From Thermus neutrinimicus (GTDB lineage Bacteria > Deinococcota > Deinococci > Deinococcales > Thermaceae), in assembly GCF_022760955.1 (NCBI RefSeq), contig NZ_JAKTNU010000002.1, forward strand, positions 62,001 through 126,000: a stretch of DNA of 64,000 nt, given 5' to 3'. Every line of letters begins with the position of its first letter. The stretch's first letter is position 1. The position numbers were made by a program, and so were the translations under genes. Under the pieces are notes generated by a model. It was not told the origin of the DNA. It saw only the letters and a list, made by a program, of their open reading frames with translations, and searched no databases. Below are positions 35,695-44,571 of this stretch, one piece after another.

Positions 35695-36704
35695 GTTCCC
35701 CACTTCTTTTTTATCTGCTCTTCGCCCTTTTGGGCTACCAGCTGGCGGTGGGCCTGGAGAACCTGGGGCTTCTTCCCCGGTCGGCGGGCCTCCTTTCCCT
35801 GAACCGCCTTTACCTGACCCTGGCGGGCTTCCTCACCGGGGTTCTTTTGGCACCCCGCCTCGAGGCCCTCCTGGAAAAACGCCTGCAACGGTTGCGGGAG
35901 CTTCCCCCGGAGGTGCCCGTGGCCCTGACCCTAGGGGCCACCCTGGGCCTCCTCTTTACCGTTCTCCTCACCAGCCTCCTTTCGCAAATCCCCGGGTTTT
36001 CCCCTTACCATAGCCTCTTCTTAGCCCTTTTCCTGGTGGGGCTTTTCGCCTATCTGGCCTTGGGCTACAAGGACTATCTGCGCCTTCCCCAAACCCCCCA
36101 CCGCCCCCAAGGGGGCAAGGTGCTGGACACCAGCGTCCTGGTGGACGGAAGGGTAGCGGAGGTGGCGGCCACGGGTTTCCTGGAAGGCCCGCTTTACGTA
36201 CCCCACTTTGTGCTGAAGGAACTCCAGCACTTCGCCGACAGCCCCGACCCCCTCAGGCGGGCCAAGGGGAGGCGGGGGCTGGAGACCCTGGAAAGGCTTA
36301 AGGAGGTAGCCCACCTGGAGGTGCTGGAGGACACCCCCAAGGGGGAAAGCGTGGACGAAAAGCTCCTCTTCCTGGCCCGGGACCTGGGTGCTGCCCTGGT
36401 GAGCAACGACCTCGCCCTTCTGCAGATGGCCAGGATCTACGGGGTCAAGGCCCTTTCCGTCCAGGCCCTGGCCCAGGCCCTCCGCCCCCAGCTCAAGGTG
36501 GGGGATACCCTTAGGCTCCTCATCCTCAAGGAGGGCAAGGAGCCCCACCAGGGGGTGGGCTACCTGGAGGATGGCTCCATGGTGGTGGTGGATGGGGGGA
36601 TCCGCTACCGGGGGCAGGAGGTGGAGGTGGTCATCACCCAGGCCATCCAGACCCAGGTGGGCCGCCTCTTCTTCGCCCAGCCTGCCGCGGAGGCCCAAAG
36701 CTAA
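35691..36704 (+). CDS. YacL-family PIN/TRAM membrane protein
   Basis: 337 residues. Four membrane segments in the first about 125 residues, then a PIN nuclease-like domain (KVLDTSVLVDGRVAEVA; ALVSNDLALLQMA with the acidic metal residues) and a C-terminal TRAM RNA-binding domain (LILKEGKEPHQGVGYLEDGSMVVVDGG). Likely a membrane-bound ribonuclease, not a free toxin, as no antitoxin gene lies beside it. The clpC-radA-yacL order mirrors B. subtilis, but disA is absent. Confidence 0.9.
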   Translation: MSSPLLFYLLFALLGYQLAVGLENLGLLPRSAGLLSLNRLYLTLAGFLTGVLLAPRLEALLEKRLQRLRELPPEVPVALTLGATLGLLFTVLLTSLLSQIPGFSPYHSLFLALFLVGLFAYLALGYKDYLRLPQTPHRPQGGKVLDTSVLVDGRVAEVAATGFLEGPLYVPHFVLKELQHFADSPDPLRRAKGRRGLETLERLKEVAHLEVLEDTPKGESVDEKLLFLARDLGAALVSNDLALLQMARIYGVKALSVQALAQALRPQLKVGDTLRLLILKEGKEPHQGVGYLEDGSMVVVDGGIRYRGQEVEVVITQAIQTQVGRLFFAQPAAEAQS

Positions 36705-36724
36705 TGGCTGAGGGACCAGGGGCT

Positions 36725-36730
36725 TATAAT
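36725..36730 (+). promoter_or_regulatory. -10 box of sucCD
   Basis: Perfect TATAAT starting 23 nt after the yacL-type stop. Predicted transcription start about 36737, so the message begins immediately with the hairpin at 36740. Confidence 0.6.
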
Positions 36731-36739
36731 GCCTAACGG

Positions 36740-36755
36740 CCTTGGCCGGCCAAGG
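36740..36755 (+). promoter_or_regulatory. Hairpin overlapping the sucC Shine-Dalgarno
   Basis: Perfect 16-bp palindrome CCTTGGCCGGCCAAGG. Its 3' arm contains AAGG of the Shine-Dalgarno AAGGAGGT (36752-36759), so folding would block ribosome binding. As the TTG start is weak, translation could depend on melting of this stem. Confidence 0.6.
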
Positions 36756-36766
36756 AGGTGGAAAGC

Positions 36767-37903
36767 TTGAACCTGCACGAGTATCAAGCCAAGGAGATCC
36801 TGGCCCGTTATGGGGTACCGGTGCCCCCCGGCAAGGTGGCCTACACCCCCGACGAGGCCAAAAGGATCGCGGAGGAGCTGGGCAAGCGGGTGGTGATCAA
36901 GGCCCAGGTGCACGTGGGCGGGAGAGGCAAGGCCGGGGGGGTGAAGCTGGCGGACACCCCCCAGGAAGCCTACGAAAAGGCCCAAGCCATCCTGGGGATG
37001 AACATCAAGGGCCTCACGGTGAAGAAGGTCCTGGTGGCCGAGGCGGTGGACATCGCCAAGGAGTACTACGCTGGCCTCATCCTGGACCGCTCCCAAAAGC
37101 GGGTGGTCCTCATGCTCTCCAAGGAAGGGGGGGTGGACATCGAGGAGGTGGCGGCGGAACGCCCCGAGGCCATCCACAAGTTCTGGATTGACCCCCATAA
37201 GGGCTTCCGGGCCTTTGAGGCCCGGGAGATGGTGAAGCGGGCGGGCCTCGAGGGCAACCTCAACAGGCTGGCCCAGGTGCTGGTGGCCCTCTACCAAGCC
37301 TACGAGGGGGTGGACGCCTCCATCGCCGAGATCAACCCCCTGGTGGTCACCACCGACGGCCAGATCATAGCCGCCGACGCCAAGATCGTCCTGGACGACA
37401 ATGCCCTCTTCCGGCACCCCGAGCTGATGGAGCTACGGGAGATCGAGGCCGAGCACCCCCTGGAGGTGGAGGCCAGCAACTACGGCTTCGCCTACGTGAA
37501 GCTTCAGGGGAACATCGGCGTCATCGGCAACGGGGCCGGCCTGGTCATGTACACCCTGGACCTGGTGAACCGGGTGGGCGGCAGGCCCGCCAACTTCCTG
37601 GACATCGGGGGCGGGGCCAAGGCGGAGGTGGTCTACAACGCCCTCAAGGTGGTCCTCAAGGACCCCGACGTGAAGGGGGTGTTCATCAACATCTTCGGTG
37701 GCATCACCCGCGCGGACGAGGTGGCCAAGGGGGTGATCCGGGCCCTGGAGGAGGGGCTTCTCACCAAGCCCGTGGTCATGCGGGTGGCGGGAACCGCCGA
37801 GGAGGAGGCCAAGAGGCTTCTGGAGGGCAAGCCCATCTACATGTACCCCACGTCCATGGAAGCGGCCAAGGCCATCGTGGCCATGGTGGGAGGTGCGGCG
37901 TGA
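36767..37903 (+). CDS. sucC: Succinyl-CoA synthetase beta subunit
   Basis: 378 residues from a TTG start (36767), 8 nt after AAGGAGG; the known N terminus (M)[19 protein letters not shown] begins exactly here. The GTG at 36758 lies inside the Shine-Dalgarno. ATP-grasp domain ([17 protein letters not shown]) and the C-terminal CoA-ligase beta domain ([29 protein letters not shown]) are complete. Forms succinate and NTP from succinyl-CoA in the TCA cycle. 4-nt overlap with sucD. Confidence 0.95.
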   Translation: MNLHEYQAKEILARYGVPVPPGKVAYTPDEAKRIAEELGKRVVIKAQVHVGGRGKAGGVKLADTPQEAYEKAQAILGMNIKGLTVKKVLVAEAVDIAKEYYAGLILDRSQKRVVLMLSKEGGVDIEEVAAERPEAIHKFWIDPHKGFRAFEAREMVKRAGLEGNLNRLAQVLVALYQAYEGVDASIAEINPLVVTTDGQIIAADAKIVLDDNALFRHPELMELREIEAEHPLEVEASNYGFAYVKLQGNIGVIGNGAGLVMYTLDLVNRVGGRPANFLDIGGGAKAEVVYNALKVVLKDPDVKGVFINIFGGITRADEVAKGVIRALEEGLLTKPVVMRVAGTAEEEAKRLLEGKPIYMYPTSMEAAKAIVAMVGGAA

Positions 37904-38766
37904 TCCTGATTAACCGCGAAACCCGCGTCCTGGTTCAGGGGATCACCGGCCGGGAGGGACAGTTTCACACCCAACAGATGTTGGACTACGGCACCCGGGT
38001 GGTGGCCGGGGTCACCCCGGGGAAGGGAGGAACCGAGGTCTTAGGCCTTCCCGTTTACGACACGGTTAAAGAGGCCGTGGCCCAGCACCCTATTGACGCC
38101 TCCATCATCTTCGTGCCGGCGCCGGCCGCGGCGGACGCGGCCCTCGAGGCGGCCTACGCCGGCATCCCCCTCATCGTCCTCATCACCGAGGGCATCCCCA
38201 CCCTGGACATGGTGAAGGCGGTGGCGGAGATCAAGGCCCTGGGAAGCCGCCTCATCGGGGGCAACTGCCCGGGCATCATCAGCGCCGAGGAGAGCAAGAT
38301 CGGCATCATGCCGGGCCACGTGTTCAAGCGGGGCAGGGTGGGGCTTATCAGCCGCTCCGGCACCCTCACCTACGAGGCCGCCGCCGCCCTCTCCCAGGCA
38401 GGACTGGGCACCACCACCACGGTGGGGATAGGGGGTGACCCGGTGATCGGCACCACCTTCAAGGACCTCCTCCCCCTCTTCCAAGAGGATCCTGAGACCG
38501 AGGCCGTGGTCCTCATCGGGGAGATCGGGGGGTCCGACGAGGAGGAGGCCGCGGCCTGGATCAAGGAGAACATGAAGAAGCCCGTGGTGGGCTTTATCGG
38601 CGGCCGTAGCGCCCCCAAGGGCAAGCGCATGGGCCACGCCGGGGCCATCATCATGGGAAACGTGGGCACCCCCGAGTCCAAGCTGAAGGCCTTCGCCGAA
38701 GCCGGCATCCCCGTGGCCGACACCATTGACGAGATCGTGGAGCTGGTGAAGAAGGCCTTGGGCTAA
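37900..38766 (+). CDS. sucD: Succinyl-CoA synthetase alpha subunit
   Basis: 288 residues from a GTG start overlapping the sucC stop. CoA-binding Rossmann domain ([19 protein letters not shown]) and the phosphohistidine loop in [12 protein letters not shown]. Pairs with SucC. Confidence 0.96.
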   Translation: MILINRETRVLVQGITGREGQFHTQQMLDYGTRVVAGVTPGKGGTEVLGLPVYDTVKEAVAQHPIDASIIFVPAPAAADAALEAAYAGIPLIVLITEGIPTLDMVKAVAEIKALGSRLIGGNCPGIISAEESKIGIMPGHVFKRGRVGLISRSGTLTYEAAAALSQAGLGTTTTVGIGGDPVIGTTFKDLLPLFQEDPETEAVVLIGEIGGSDEEEAAAWIKENMKKPVVGFIGGRSAPKGKRMGHAGAIIMGNVGTPESKLKAFAEAGIPVADTIDEIVELVKKALG

Positions 38767-38780
38767 AGGCCCACGAGGCC

Positions 38781-38805
38781 CCCACCCTGGCCCAGCCAGG
38801 GTGGG
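38781..38805. terminator. Terminator after sucD (convergent with malQ)
   Basis: Perfect 10-bp stem, arms CCCACCCTGG and CCAGGGTGGG, 5-nt loop, then CTGCCTTT on the plus strand. Arms identical to the leuA/cimA hairpin at 12141. On the minus strand it follows the malQ stop region only upstream, so its main role is for sucCD. Confidence 0.65.
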
Positions 38806-38811
38806 CTGCCT

Positions 38812-40314
38812 TTACACCCTATCCGTGGCCTTAGCCATCCAAAGAAGCCGCTCCCCGTGCTCCGGCCTCAGCTCCCCCGGGCGAAGCCGCCAGACCCAGT
38901 TGCCCGAGGGGCGCCCGGGATAGTTCATCCGGGCCTCGCTTCCCAGGGCCAACACATCCTGCACCGGGTAAAGGGCAAGCCTGGCCACCGACTTCATCCC
39001 CAGGTGCATGAGGGCCCAGGGGATCTCCTCTTCCCCGTGGAAACCGATCCCCCATTCCGCCAGGTAGCGGGCAAGGAAAGCCCTCTCGTGGGGGGTGGCG
39101 GTGCGGTACCAACCCAAGGTGGTGTCGTTGTCGTGGGTGCCGGTGTAGACCACCACCCGGCCGTGGGGGGGGTAGTTGTGGGGCAGAAAGGGGTTTTCCA
39201 TCCCCCCGTCAAAGGCGAATTGCAAGACCTTCATCCCCGGAAGGCCAAACCGGTCCCTTAGGGCCTCCACCTCCGGGGTGATCACCCCCAGGTCCTCCGC
39301 CAGGATGGGCACGCGGCCAAAGGTTTCCCCAATCCTCTGGAAGAGCTTTTCCCCCGAGGCCTTCACCCAACGCCCCTCCACCGCCGTGGGGCAGGAGGCG
39401 GGGATCTCCCAGTAGGCTTCAAAGCCGCGAAAGTGATCGATGCGCACCAGGTGGAAAAGCTCCAGGGCCTTCCTAAGGCGCTCTATCCAGAAGGAGAATC
39501 CTTCCCTTTCCAGCACCTCCCAGCGGTACAGGGGGTTCCCCCAACGCTGGCCCGTTTCCGAAAAGTAATCCGGGGGCACCCCCGCCACCACCGTGGGCCT
39601 CCCTTCCCCATCCAGGTGGAACCACTCAGGGTGGGCCCAGACCTCCGCGGAGTCCTCGGCCACGAAGATGGGCATGTCCCCAATCAAGGAGAGGCCCAGG
39701 GCCTCCGCCTCCTCCCTAAGGGCCTGCCACTGCCGGAAGAAAAGCCATTGGGTCCAGGCGTGGAAGGCCACCTCCTGGGAAAGGGCCGACGCCGCCTCCC
39801 GTAACGCCCTTTCCTCCCGCAGGCGCAGGGGCATGGGCCATTGGTTCCAGGGAAGGCCCCGGTGATGGGCCTTCAGGGCCATGAAAAGGGCGTAGTCGTC
39901 CAACCAGCCCCTTTCCCGGTCCCAAAAGGCCTGGAAGGCCTCCTTTTCCTCCCGGCCAGCCCGTTCCTGGAAACCCCGGAAGGCCTCCCTGAGGGCCGGC
40001 CACTTCCAGGCGTAAAGCCAGCCGTAGTCCACCCGACCCTGGGGGAAACCCGGGTCCTCGAGGCGGAGGTACCCCACCTCCGCCAAGGGGCGGAGGTCTA
40101 TGAGGTAGGGGTTCCCGGCAAAGGCGCTGAAGGCCTGGTAGGGGGAGTCCCCGTATCCCGTGGGCCCCAAGGGCAGAACCTGCCAGTAGCGGGCCCCGAA
40201 CTCCCCCAGGAACCGAAGGAAGGCGAAGGCCTCCTCCCCCAGGACCCCGATCCCGTAAGGGCCAGGGAGGCTCGTGGGGTGCAGAAGTAGGCCGTAGGCG
40301 CGAGGAAGCTCCAT
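38812..40314 (-). CDS. malQ: 4-alpha-glucanotransferase (amylomaltase)
   Basis: 500 residues, the exact size of Thermus amylomaltase. GH77: catalytic nucleophile Asp in LVRIDHFRGFEAYWEIP, acid/base Glu in PILAEDLGVITPEV and transition-state Asp in TGTHDNDTTLG are present. It transfers maltodextrin segments and can form large cycloamyloses. It stands alone here; no other maltose genes are adjacent. Confidence 0.96.
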   Translation of the reverse strand: MELPRAYGLLLHPTSLPGPYGIGVLGEEAFAFLRFLGEFGARYWQVLPLGPTGYGDSPYQAFSAFAGNPYLIDLRPLAEVGYLRLEDPGFPQGRVDYGWLYAWKWPALREAFRGFQERAGREEKEAFQAFWDRERGWLDDYALFMALKAHHRGLPWNQWPMPLRLREERALREAASALSQEVAFHAWTQWLFFRQWQALREEAEALGLSLIGDMPIFVAEDSAEVWAHPEWFHLDGEGRPTVVAGVPPDYFSETGQRWGNPLYRWEVLEREGFSFWIERLRKALELFHLVRIDHFRGFEAYWEIPASCPTAVEGRWVKASGEKLFQRIGETFGRVPILAEDLGVITPEVEALRDRFGLPGMKVLQFAFDGGMENPFLPHNYPPHGRVVVYTGTHDNDTTLGWYRTATPHERAFLARYLAEWGIGFHGEEEIPWALMHLGMKSVARLALYPVQDVLALGSEARMNYPGRPSGNWVWRLRPGELRPEHGERLLWMAKATDRV

Positions 40315-40392
40315 GGGCCCAGTTTACCCCAGGTTTGGAAACCCTTCCAGGGCCTACCGGAGCCTAGGCCCGCCAGGCCCTGGGGAGCCGGC

Positions 40393-41265
40393 CTAGCCCA
40401 CCCGGTTCCCCTTCTCGTCGTAGGTGTAAAACCCTCGGCCCGTCTTGCGGCCCAGAAGCCCCGCCTGCACCATGCGGCGAAGAAGGGGGGAGGGCCGGTA
40501 CTTGTCGTCGCCAAAGCCCCGGTGCAACACCTCCATGATGGCCAAACAGGTGTCCAGGCCGATGAGGTCGGCAAGCTCCAGCGGCCCCATGGGGTGGTTC
40601 ATCCCCAGGCGCATGACCCCGTCGATGGCCTCCTTGGTAGCCACCCCTTCCCTAAGGGCCTCTATGGCCTCGTTGATCATGGGCATGAGGAGGCGGTTGG
40701 AAACGAAGCCGGGGTAGTCCTGCACCTCGAGGGGGGTCTTGCCCATCCGCCTCGCCACCTCCACCACCACATCCCGGGTTTCCTCCGCGGTGAGCTCCCC
40801 CCGGATCACCTCCACTAGCCCCATGAGGGGCACGGGGTTGAAGAAGTGCATGCCGATGAAGCGCTCGGGCCTCCCCGAATAGCGGGCCAAGGCGGTGATG
40901 GGGATGGAGGAGGTGTTGCTGGCCAGGATGGCCTCGGGCTTCACCAGGCTTCCCAGGCGCTCAAAGAGGCGGCGCTTTTCCCCTTCGTCCTCCACGATGG
41001 CCTCCACGATGAGGTCCGCCTCCGCCAGGTCCCCCAGGACCACGGTGGTGCGGATCCGCCCCAAGGTGGCCTCGAGGTCCTGTGGGGGAATGCGACCCTT
41101 CTCCACCAGCTTGCTTAGGGAACGCCCGATGGCCTTTAGGCCCCTTTCCAGGAACGCTTCGGCCACGTCCACCAGCACCACCTCAAAACCCGCCTGGGCC
41201 GCCACCTGGGCGATGCCGCTTCCCATCTGCCCTGCGCCCACCACGCCGATCCGCTTTACCTCCAT
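40393..41265 (-). CDS. 3-hydroxyacyl-CoA dehydrogenase (3-hydroxybutyryl-CoA type)
   Basis: 290 residues. NAD-binding motif [20 protein letters not shown] and the catalytic segment [17 protein letters not shown], where the His is the active base. The C-terminal HCDH domain contains [20 protein letters not shown] and the substrate-related [13 protein letters not shown]. It oxidises or reduces (S)-3-hydroxyacyl-CoA in beta-oxidation or butanoate metabolism. Chain-length preference not readable. It follows the EamA gene by 16 nt. Confidence 0.93.
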   Translation of the reverse strand: MEVKRIGVVGAGQMGSGIAQVAAQAGFEVVLVDVAEAFLERGLKAIGRSLSKLVEKGRIPPQDLEATLGRIRTTVVLGDLAEADLIVEAIVEDEGEKRRLFERLGSLVKPEAILASNTSSIPITALARYSGRPERFIGMHFFNPVPLMGLVEVIRGELTAEETRDVVVEVARRMGKTPLEVQDYPGFVSNRLLMPMINEAIEALREGVATKEAIDGVMRLGMNHPMGPLELADLIGLDTCLAIMEVLHRGFGDDKYRPSPLLRRMVQAGLLGRKTGRGFYTYDEKGNRVG

Positions 41266-41281
41266 ACCGGCACCTCGGGGG

Positions 41282-42142
41282 CTATTTTACGCCCCTAAGG
41301 TTCACCAAGAGGACGCCCAGAAGGGCCAAGGCCCCCCCCAGAAGGGACAAGGGGGAAGGCACCTCGCCCAGCCAAAGGTAGGCAATGAGGATGGCCAGCA
41401 CCGGGGAAAGGTACAAAAGGCTGGACAGGCGGGAGGCCGGGGTGCGGGAAAGGGCATAGGTCCAGGTGAGGTAGGCCAGGGCCCCAGGGAAGATCCCCAG
41501 GTAAAGGGCGCTGAAAAGGGCTGGGCGTGGGGCGGTGACCAGGGCCTCCCCCATGCCCGGTAGAAACACCAAAAGGGGCAGGGTACCCAAGACCAGGGTG
41601 TACACCGTCATCTCCCGGCTGCCGTAGCGGGCAAAAAGGGGTTTCTGCCAAACGAAGTACAAGGAGGTGGAAAGGGCGGACAGCAGGATCAAGAAAGCCC
41701 CCGGGCTCAGGGACACCCCTCCCCCCTCGCCAAAGGCGATGAAGGAGGAGCCCAAGAAGGCCAGGAGAAATCCCCCAAGCCCCATGGGCCGAAGCCGTTC
41801 CCCCAGGAGGAAGTAGGAAAGCAGTGCGGTAAACACCGGCCCCGTAGCGATGAGGAGGCTCGCCGCCCCGGCGCTCACCGTAAGCTCCCCGTAGACCAAG
41901 GCGGTGTGGTACACGGTGATGCCCAAAAACCCCAGGAGGAAAAGCCGGGGAAGGTCCTCCCTTCTGGGGGGAGGGAGGCCCTGAAGCCGGGCGTAGAGGA
42001 GGAGGAGGGCGCTGGCCACCAGAAAGCGCAGGAGGACCAGGTGGCCTGGACCCAGGCCCTGTAACCCCGCGCGGATGCCCGCGAAGGCGCTGGCCCAGAA
42101 GAGGATGGTGAGGAGGGCGGCGGCCAGGGCCCTAGGTTCCAT
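41282..42142 (-). CDS. EamA/DMT-family transporter
   Basis: 286 residues with ten predicted membrane segments arranged as two EamA repeats, each starting with the family pattern ([32 protein letters not shown]) and ending [20 protein letters not shown]. Drug/metabolite exporter of unknown substrate. Overlaps the active M16 peptidase gene by 11 nt. Confidence 0.92.
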   Translation of the reverse strand: MEPRALAAALLTILFWASAFAGIRAGLQGLGPGHLVLLRFLVASALLLLYARLQGLPPPRREDLPRLFLLGFLGITVYHTALVYGELTVSAGAASLLIATGPVFTALLSYFLLGERLRPMGLGGFLLAFLGSSFIAFGEGGGVSLSPGAFLILLSALSTSLYFVWQKPLFARYGSREMTVYTLVLGTLPLLVFLPGMGEALVTAPRPALFSALYLGIFPGALAYLTWTYALSRTPASRLSSLLYLSPVLAILIAYLWLGEVPSPLSLLGGALALLGVLLVNLRGVK

Positions 42143-43352
42143 GAGGACCCACCAGGTAGTAAAGGCCTTGGCGCAAGAAACCCCTCTCCAAAAGGGCGTT
42201 TACCTCCTCAGCCCCCACCCTGCCCACCCGCTCCTTGATGGCGGAAAGGGAAAGGTAGCGGCCCGTGTACAGGTACTCCATCCCCAGGTGGAAAAGCCTC
42301 CCCATGGGGGTTTCCCCGGCGAAGACCAGGGCCGTGGCCAGGGGCGTCTTGGCCTTCTCCACCTCCTCCTCCCGCACCCCCTCGAGGACGATCCGGCCAA
42401 GCTCCTCCCTGAGGACGGCCAGCACCGCCTCCTTGTTGGCCGGGTCCGCCTGCACGTAGGCGTGAAAGAAGCCCGCCCGGTCCGCCTCCTCGTGGCCAAA
42501 GGAGGCCGCCTCGGCGAGGCCCGTGTCCACCAGGGCGAAGTGGAGCCGCCCCGAGCCCTCCTCCCCCAGGAGATGGGCCAGCACCTGGGCGGCAAAGCGT
42601 TCCTCCTCCTGGTAGCCCACCCCGGGGAAAAGGCCCACCAGATACAGGGCCCGGGCCTTCTCGTAGGGGTGCTCCTCCACCCCCTGGGCGGGGCTTAAGG
42701 GCGGGTAGGCCCTCCCCGCCTCCCCCACAGGCCAACCCTCTGTAAGCCGCTCCGCCTCGGCCACCAGGCCCTCAAAATCCACCTTCCCCGTGGCCGCCAG
42801 GACCATGTTTCCCGGAAGGTAGCGCCTCCCGTGGTACCGGGCCATCTGGTCCCGGGTGAGGGCCGTGATGCTTTCCACCGTCCCCAAGACGCTATTCCCC
42901 AAGGGGTGGCCCTGGAAGAACCGGGCCCGGGCCCAGTCGTAGGCCATGAAGCCGGGCCGGTCCTGGTAGCGGGCGATCTCCTCCAGGATCACCTTCTTCT
43001 CGGTGTCAAAGTCCTCCTGGCGCAAGGCGGGGCGCATGAGCCTGGAGAAGAGCTCCAGAAGGGGAAAGGCGAACTCCGGCAACACGGCCCCGTAGAAGAC
43101 CGTGGCCTCCTCGGAGGTGAAGGCGTTGTACTGGGCCCCCATGCGGTCAAAGGCCAGGTTCACCGAAAGGGCGTCCATTCCCTCGGGGCCCTTGAAGACC
43201 ATGTGTTCCAGAAAATGGCTGACCCCGCTCTCCTCGAGGGCCTCGTCCCGGGCCCCGGTCCTTACGAAATAGCCCAAGGCCACGCTGCGGGCCTCAGGAA
43301 GCACCTCAGCGATGACCCTCAGGCCATTCCTCAGCTCAGCCTCACGAAACAT
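42132..43352 (-). CDS. M16-family zinc peptidase, active subunit
   Basis: 406 residues. Inverted zinc motif HFLEH ([10 protein letters not shown]) and the distal glutamate ([10 protein letters not shown]) are present, so this is the catalytic partner. Family members act as paired subunits on small or unfolded peptides. It overlaps the inactive partner upstream by 11 nt and belongs to a four-gene minus-strand cluster ending at the hydroxyacyl-CoA dehydrogenase. Confidence 0.92.
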   Translation of the reverse strand: MFREAELRNGLRVIAEVLPEARSVALGYFVRTGARDEALEESGVSHFLEHMVFKGPEGMDALSVNLAFDRMGAQYNAFTSEEATVFYGAVLPEFAFPLLELFSRLMRPALRQEDFDTEKKVILEEIARYQDRPGFMAYDWARARFFQGHPLGNSVLGTVESITALTRDQMARYHGRRYLPGNMVLAATGKVDFEGLVAEAERLTEGWPVGEAGRAYPPLSPAQGVEEHPYEKARALYLVGLFPGVGYQEEERFAAQVLAHLLGEEGSGRLHFALVDTGLAEAASFGHEEADRAGFFHAYVQADPANKEAVLAVLREELGRIVLEGVREEEVEKAKTPLATALVFAGETPMGRLFHLGMEYLYTGRYLSLSAIKERVGRVGAEEVNALLERGFLRQGLYYLVGPHGT

Positions 43353-44556
43353 CGTCCACCTCGCCCAAAAGCCCCACCCAGGGGTTGCGGTAAGGATGCG
43401 CCCGCAAGAAGGCGTTCACCGCGTCAAGACCCGTGGCCTCTATGGCCCCTTCGATCTCGGAAAGGGGCCGGATCCGCCCCAGCATGTAAAGGTCCCGGAC
43501 CATGGAAGCCGCCCGGCTCCGGATGGGCTCATCCGCCATCACCAAGGCGGTCCTCAGGCCCACCTTGGCCCGGGAAAGCTCCTCCTCCGTGACCCCCTCC
43601 GCCAGGCGTTCCATCTCCGCCAACATGACCCTCAGGGTTTCCCTGGCCCTCTCCTTGGTGGTTCCCCCGTAGGCCATGAGGAGGCCCTGGCCCTTAACCC
43701 CGGCGGGAAAGGCGCTCACCACGTAGACCAGGCCCCTTTTCTCCCGCACCTCGGTGAAGAGGCGGCTGCTCATGCCTCCCGAAAGCACCTCCAAGGCCAG
43801 CCTGGCCGCGTAAAACCAGGGGTCCTCCGGCCCCACATCGGGGTAGGCCAGGCCGATCTGCACCTGGGCCGTGGGGCGCTTGTGGGTAAAGGAATGGGGC
43901 TCCGAAAGAAGGGGGGGTGGGTAAAAGGCCTCCTCCCCCTCCCAGGCCAAAAGGGGCTCCACCGCCCCTAAAAGCCTCTCCCAGGAAACCCCTCCCGCCA
44001 CCGCCAGGATCGCCCCCTTAGGGGTGTAGCGGCGCCCATAGTCCTCCCGCACCGCCTCAGGGGTGGCCCCCTTCAGGCCCTCCTCCTCCCCCAAGGGGTC
44101 CCGGCCGTGGGGGGAGAGGAAGACCCTTTTCCGGAGCTCGGAGAAAAGCTTCCTGGCAGGCTGGTCCTCCTGGGAGAGGAGGGCCTGTAGGGCCACGCTT
44201 CTCACCGCCTCAAAGCCCTCCTGGGGAAGCCATGGCCTAAGGAGCAGAAGGGCATAGAGCCGGAAGACCTCCTCCAGCACCTCCGGCAAAAAGGCCGCGG
44301 AAAAGAGGGTGTACTCCAGCCCCACCCCGCTTTGCCGCCTGACCCCCAAGGCGTCCAGGGCCTGGGCCAGGCCCCGGGCATCCAGCTCCCCCGCCCCCTT
44401 CCAAAGCCAGCCCTCTATGAGGGCGCTGGCCCCCAGTAGCCCCTCGGGCTCGTTCACCGCCCCGGCGGGCACCAGAAGCTGGAAGGCCACCCCGGGGTAG
44501 TCCCGCTCCTCGAGGGCCAGAAGGAGACCATTCGGCAGTCGCTCCACGCGGCTCAC
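43342..44556 (-). CDS. M16-family peptidase, non-catalytic partner
   Basis: 404 residues from GTG 44556. Same fold (LRPVSRVERLPNG start, VYVVSAFPAGVKGQG later), but the zinc-binding HxxEH is replaced by ASALIEGW, so it cannot bind the catalytic metal. The frame stays open upstream to 45444, but that part is on the opposite strand to recG and has no family similarity. It probably forms a clamp with the active subunit downstream. Confidence 0.88.
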   Translation of the reverse strand: MSRVERLPNGLLLALEERDYPGVAFQLLVPAGAVNEPEGLLGASALIEGWLWKGAGELDARGLAQALDALGVRRQSGVGLEYTLFSAAFLPEVLEEVFRLYALLLLRPWLPQEGFEAVRSVALQALLSQEDQPARKLFSELRKRVFLSPHGRDPLGEEEGLKGATPEAVREDYGRRYTPKGAILAVAGGVSWERLLGAVEPLLAWEGEEAFYPPPLLSEPHSFTHKRPTAQVQIGLAYPDVGPEDPWFYAARLALEVLSGGMSSRLFTEVREKRGLVYVVSAFPAGVKGQGLLMAYGGTTKERARETLRVMLAEMERLAEGVTEEELSRAKVGLRTALVMADEPIRSRAASMVRDLYMLGRIRPLSEIEGAIEATGLDAVNAFLRAHPYRNPWVGLLGEVDDVS

Positions 44557-44571
44557 AGGCCTAAGGGTATC

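Noticed and set aside
35691-36704. VapC-type toxin
   Set aside because: The PIN domain is fused to four membrane segments and a TRAM domain, as in YacL, and stands next to radA without an antitoxin.
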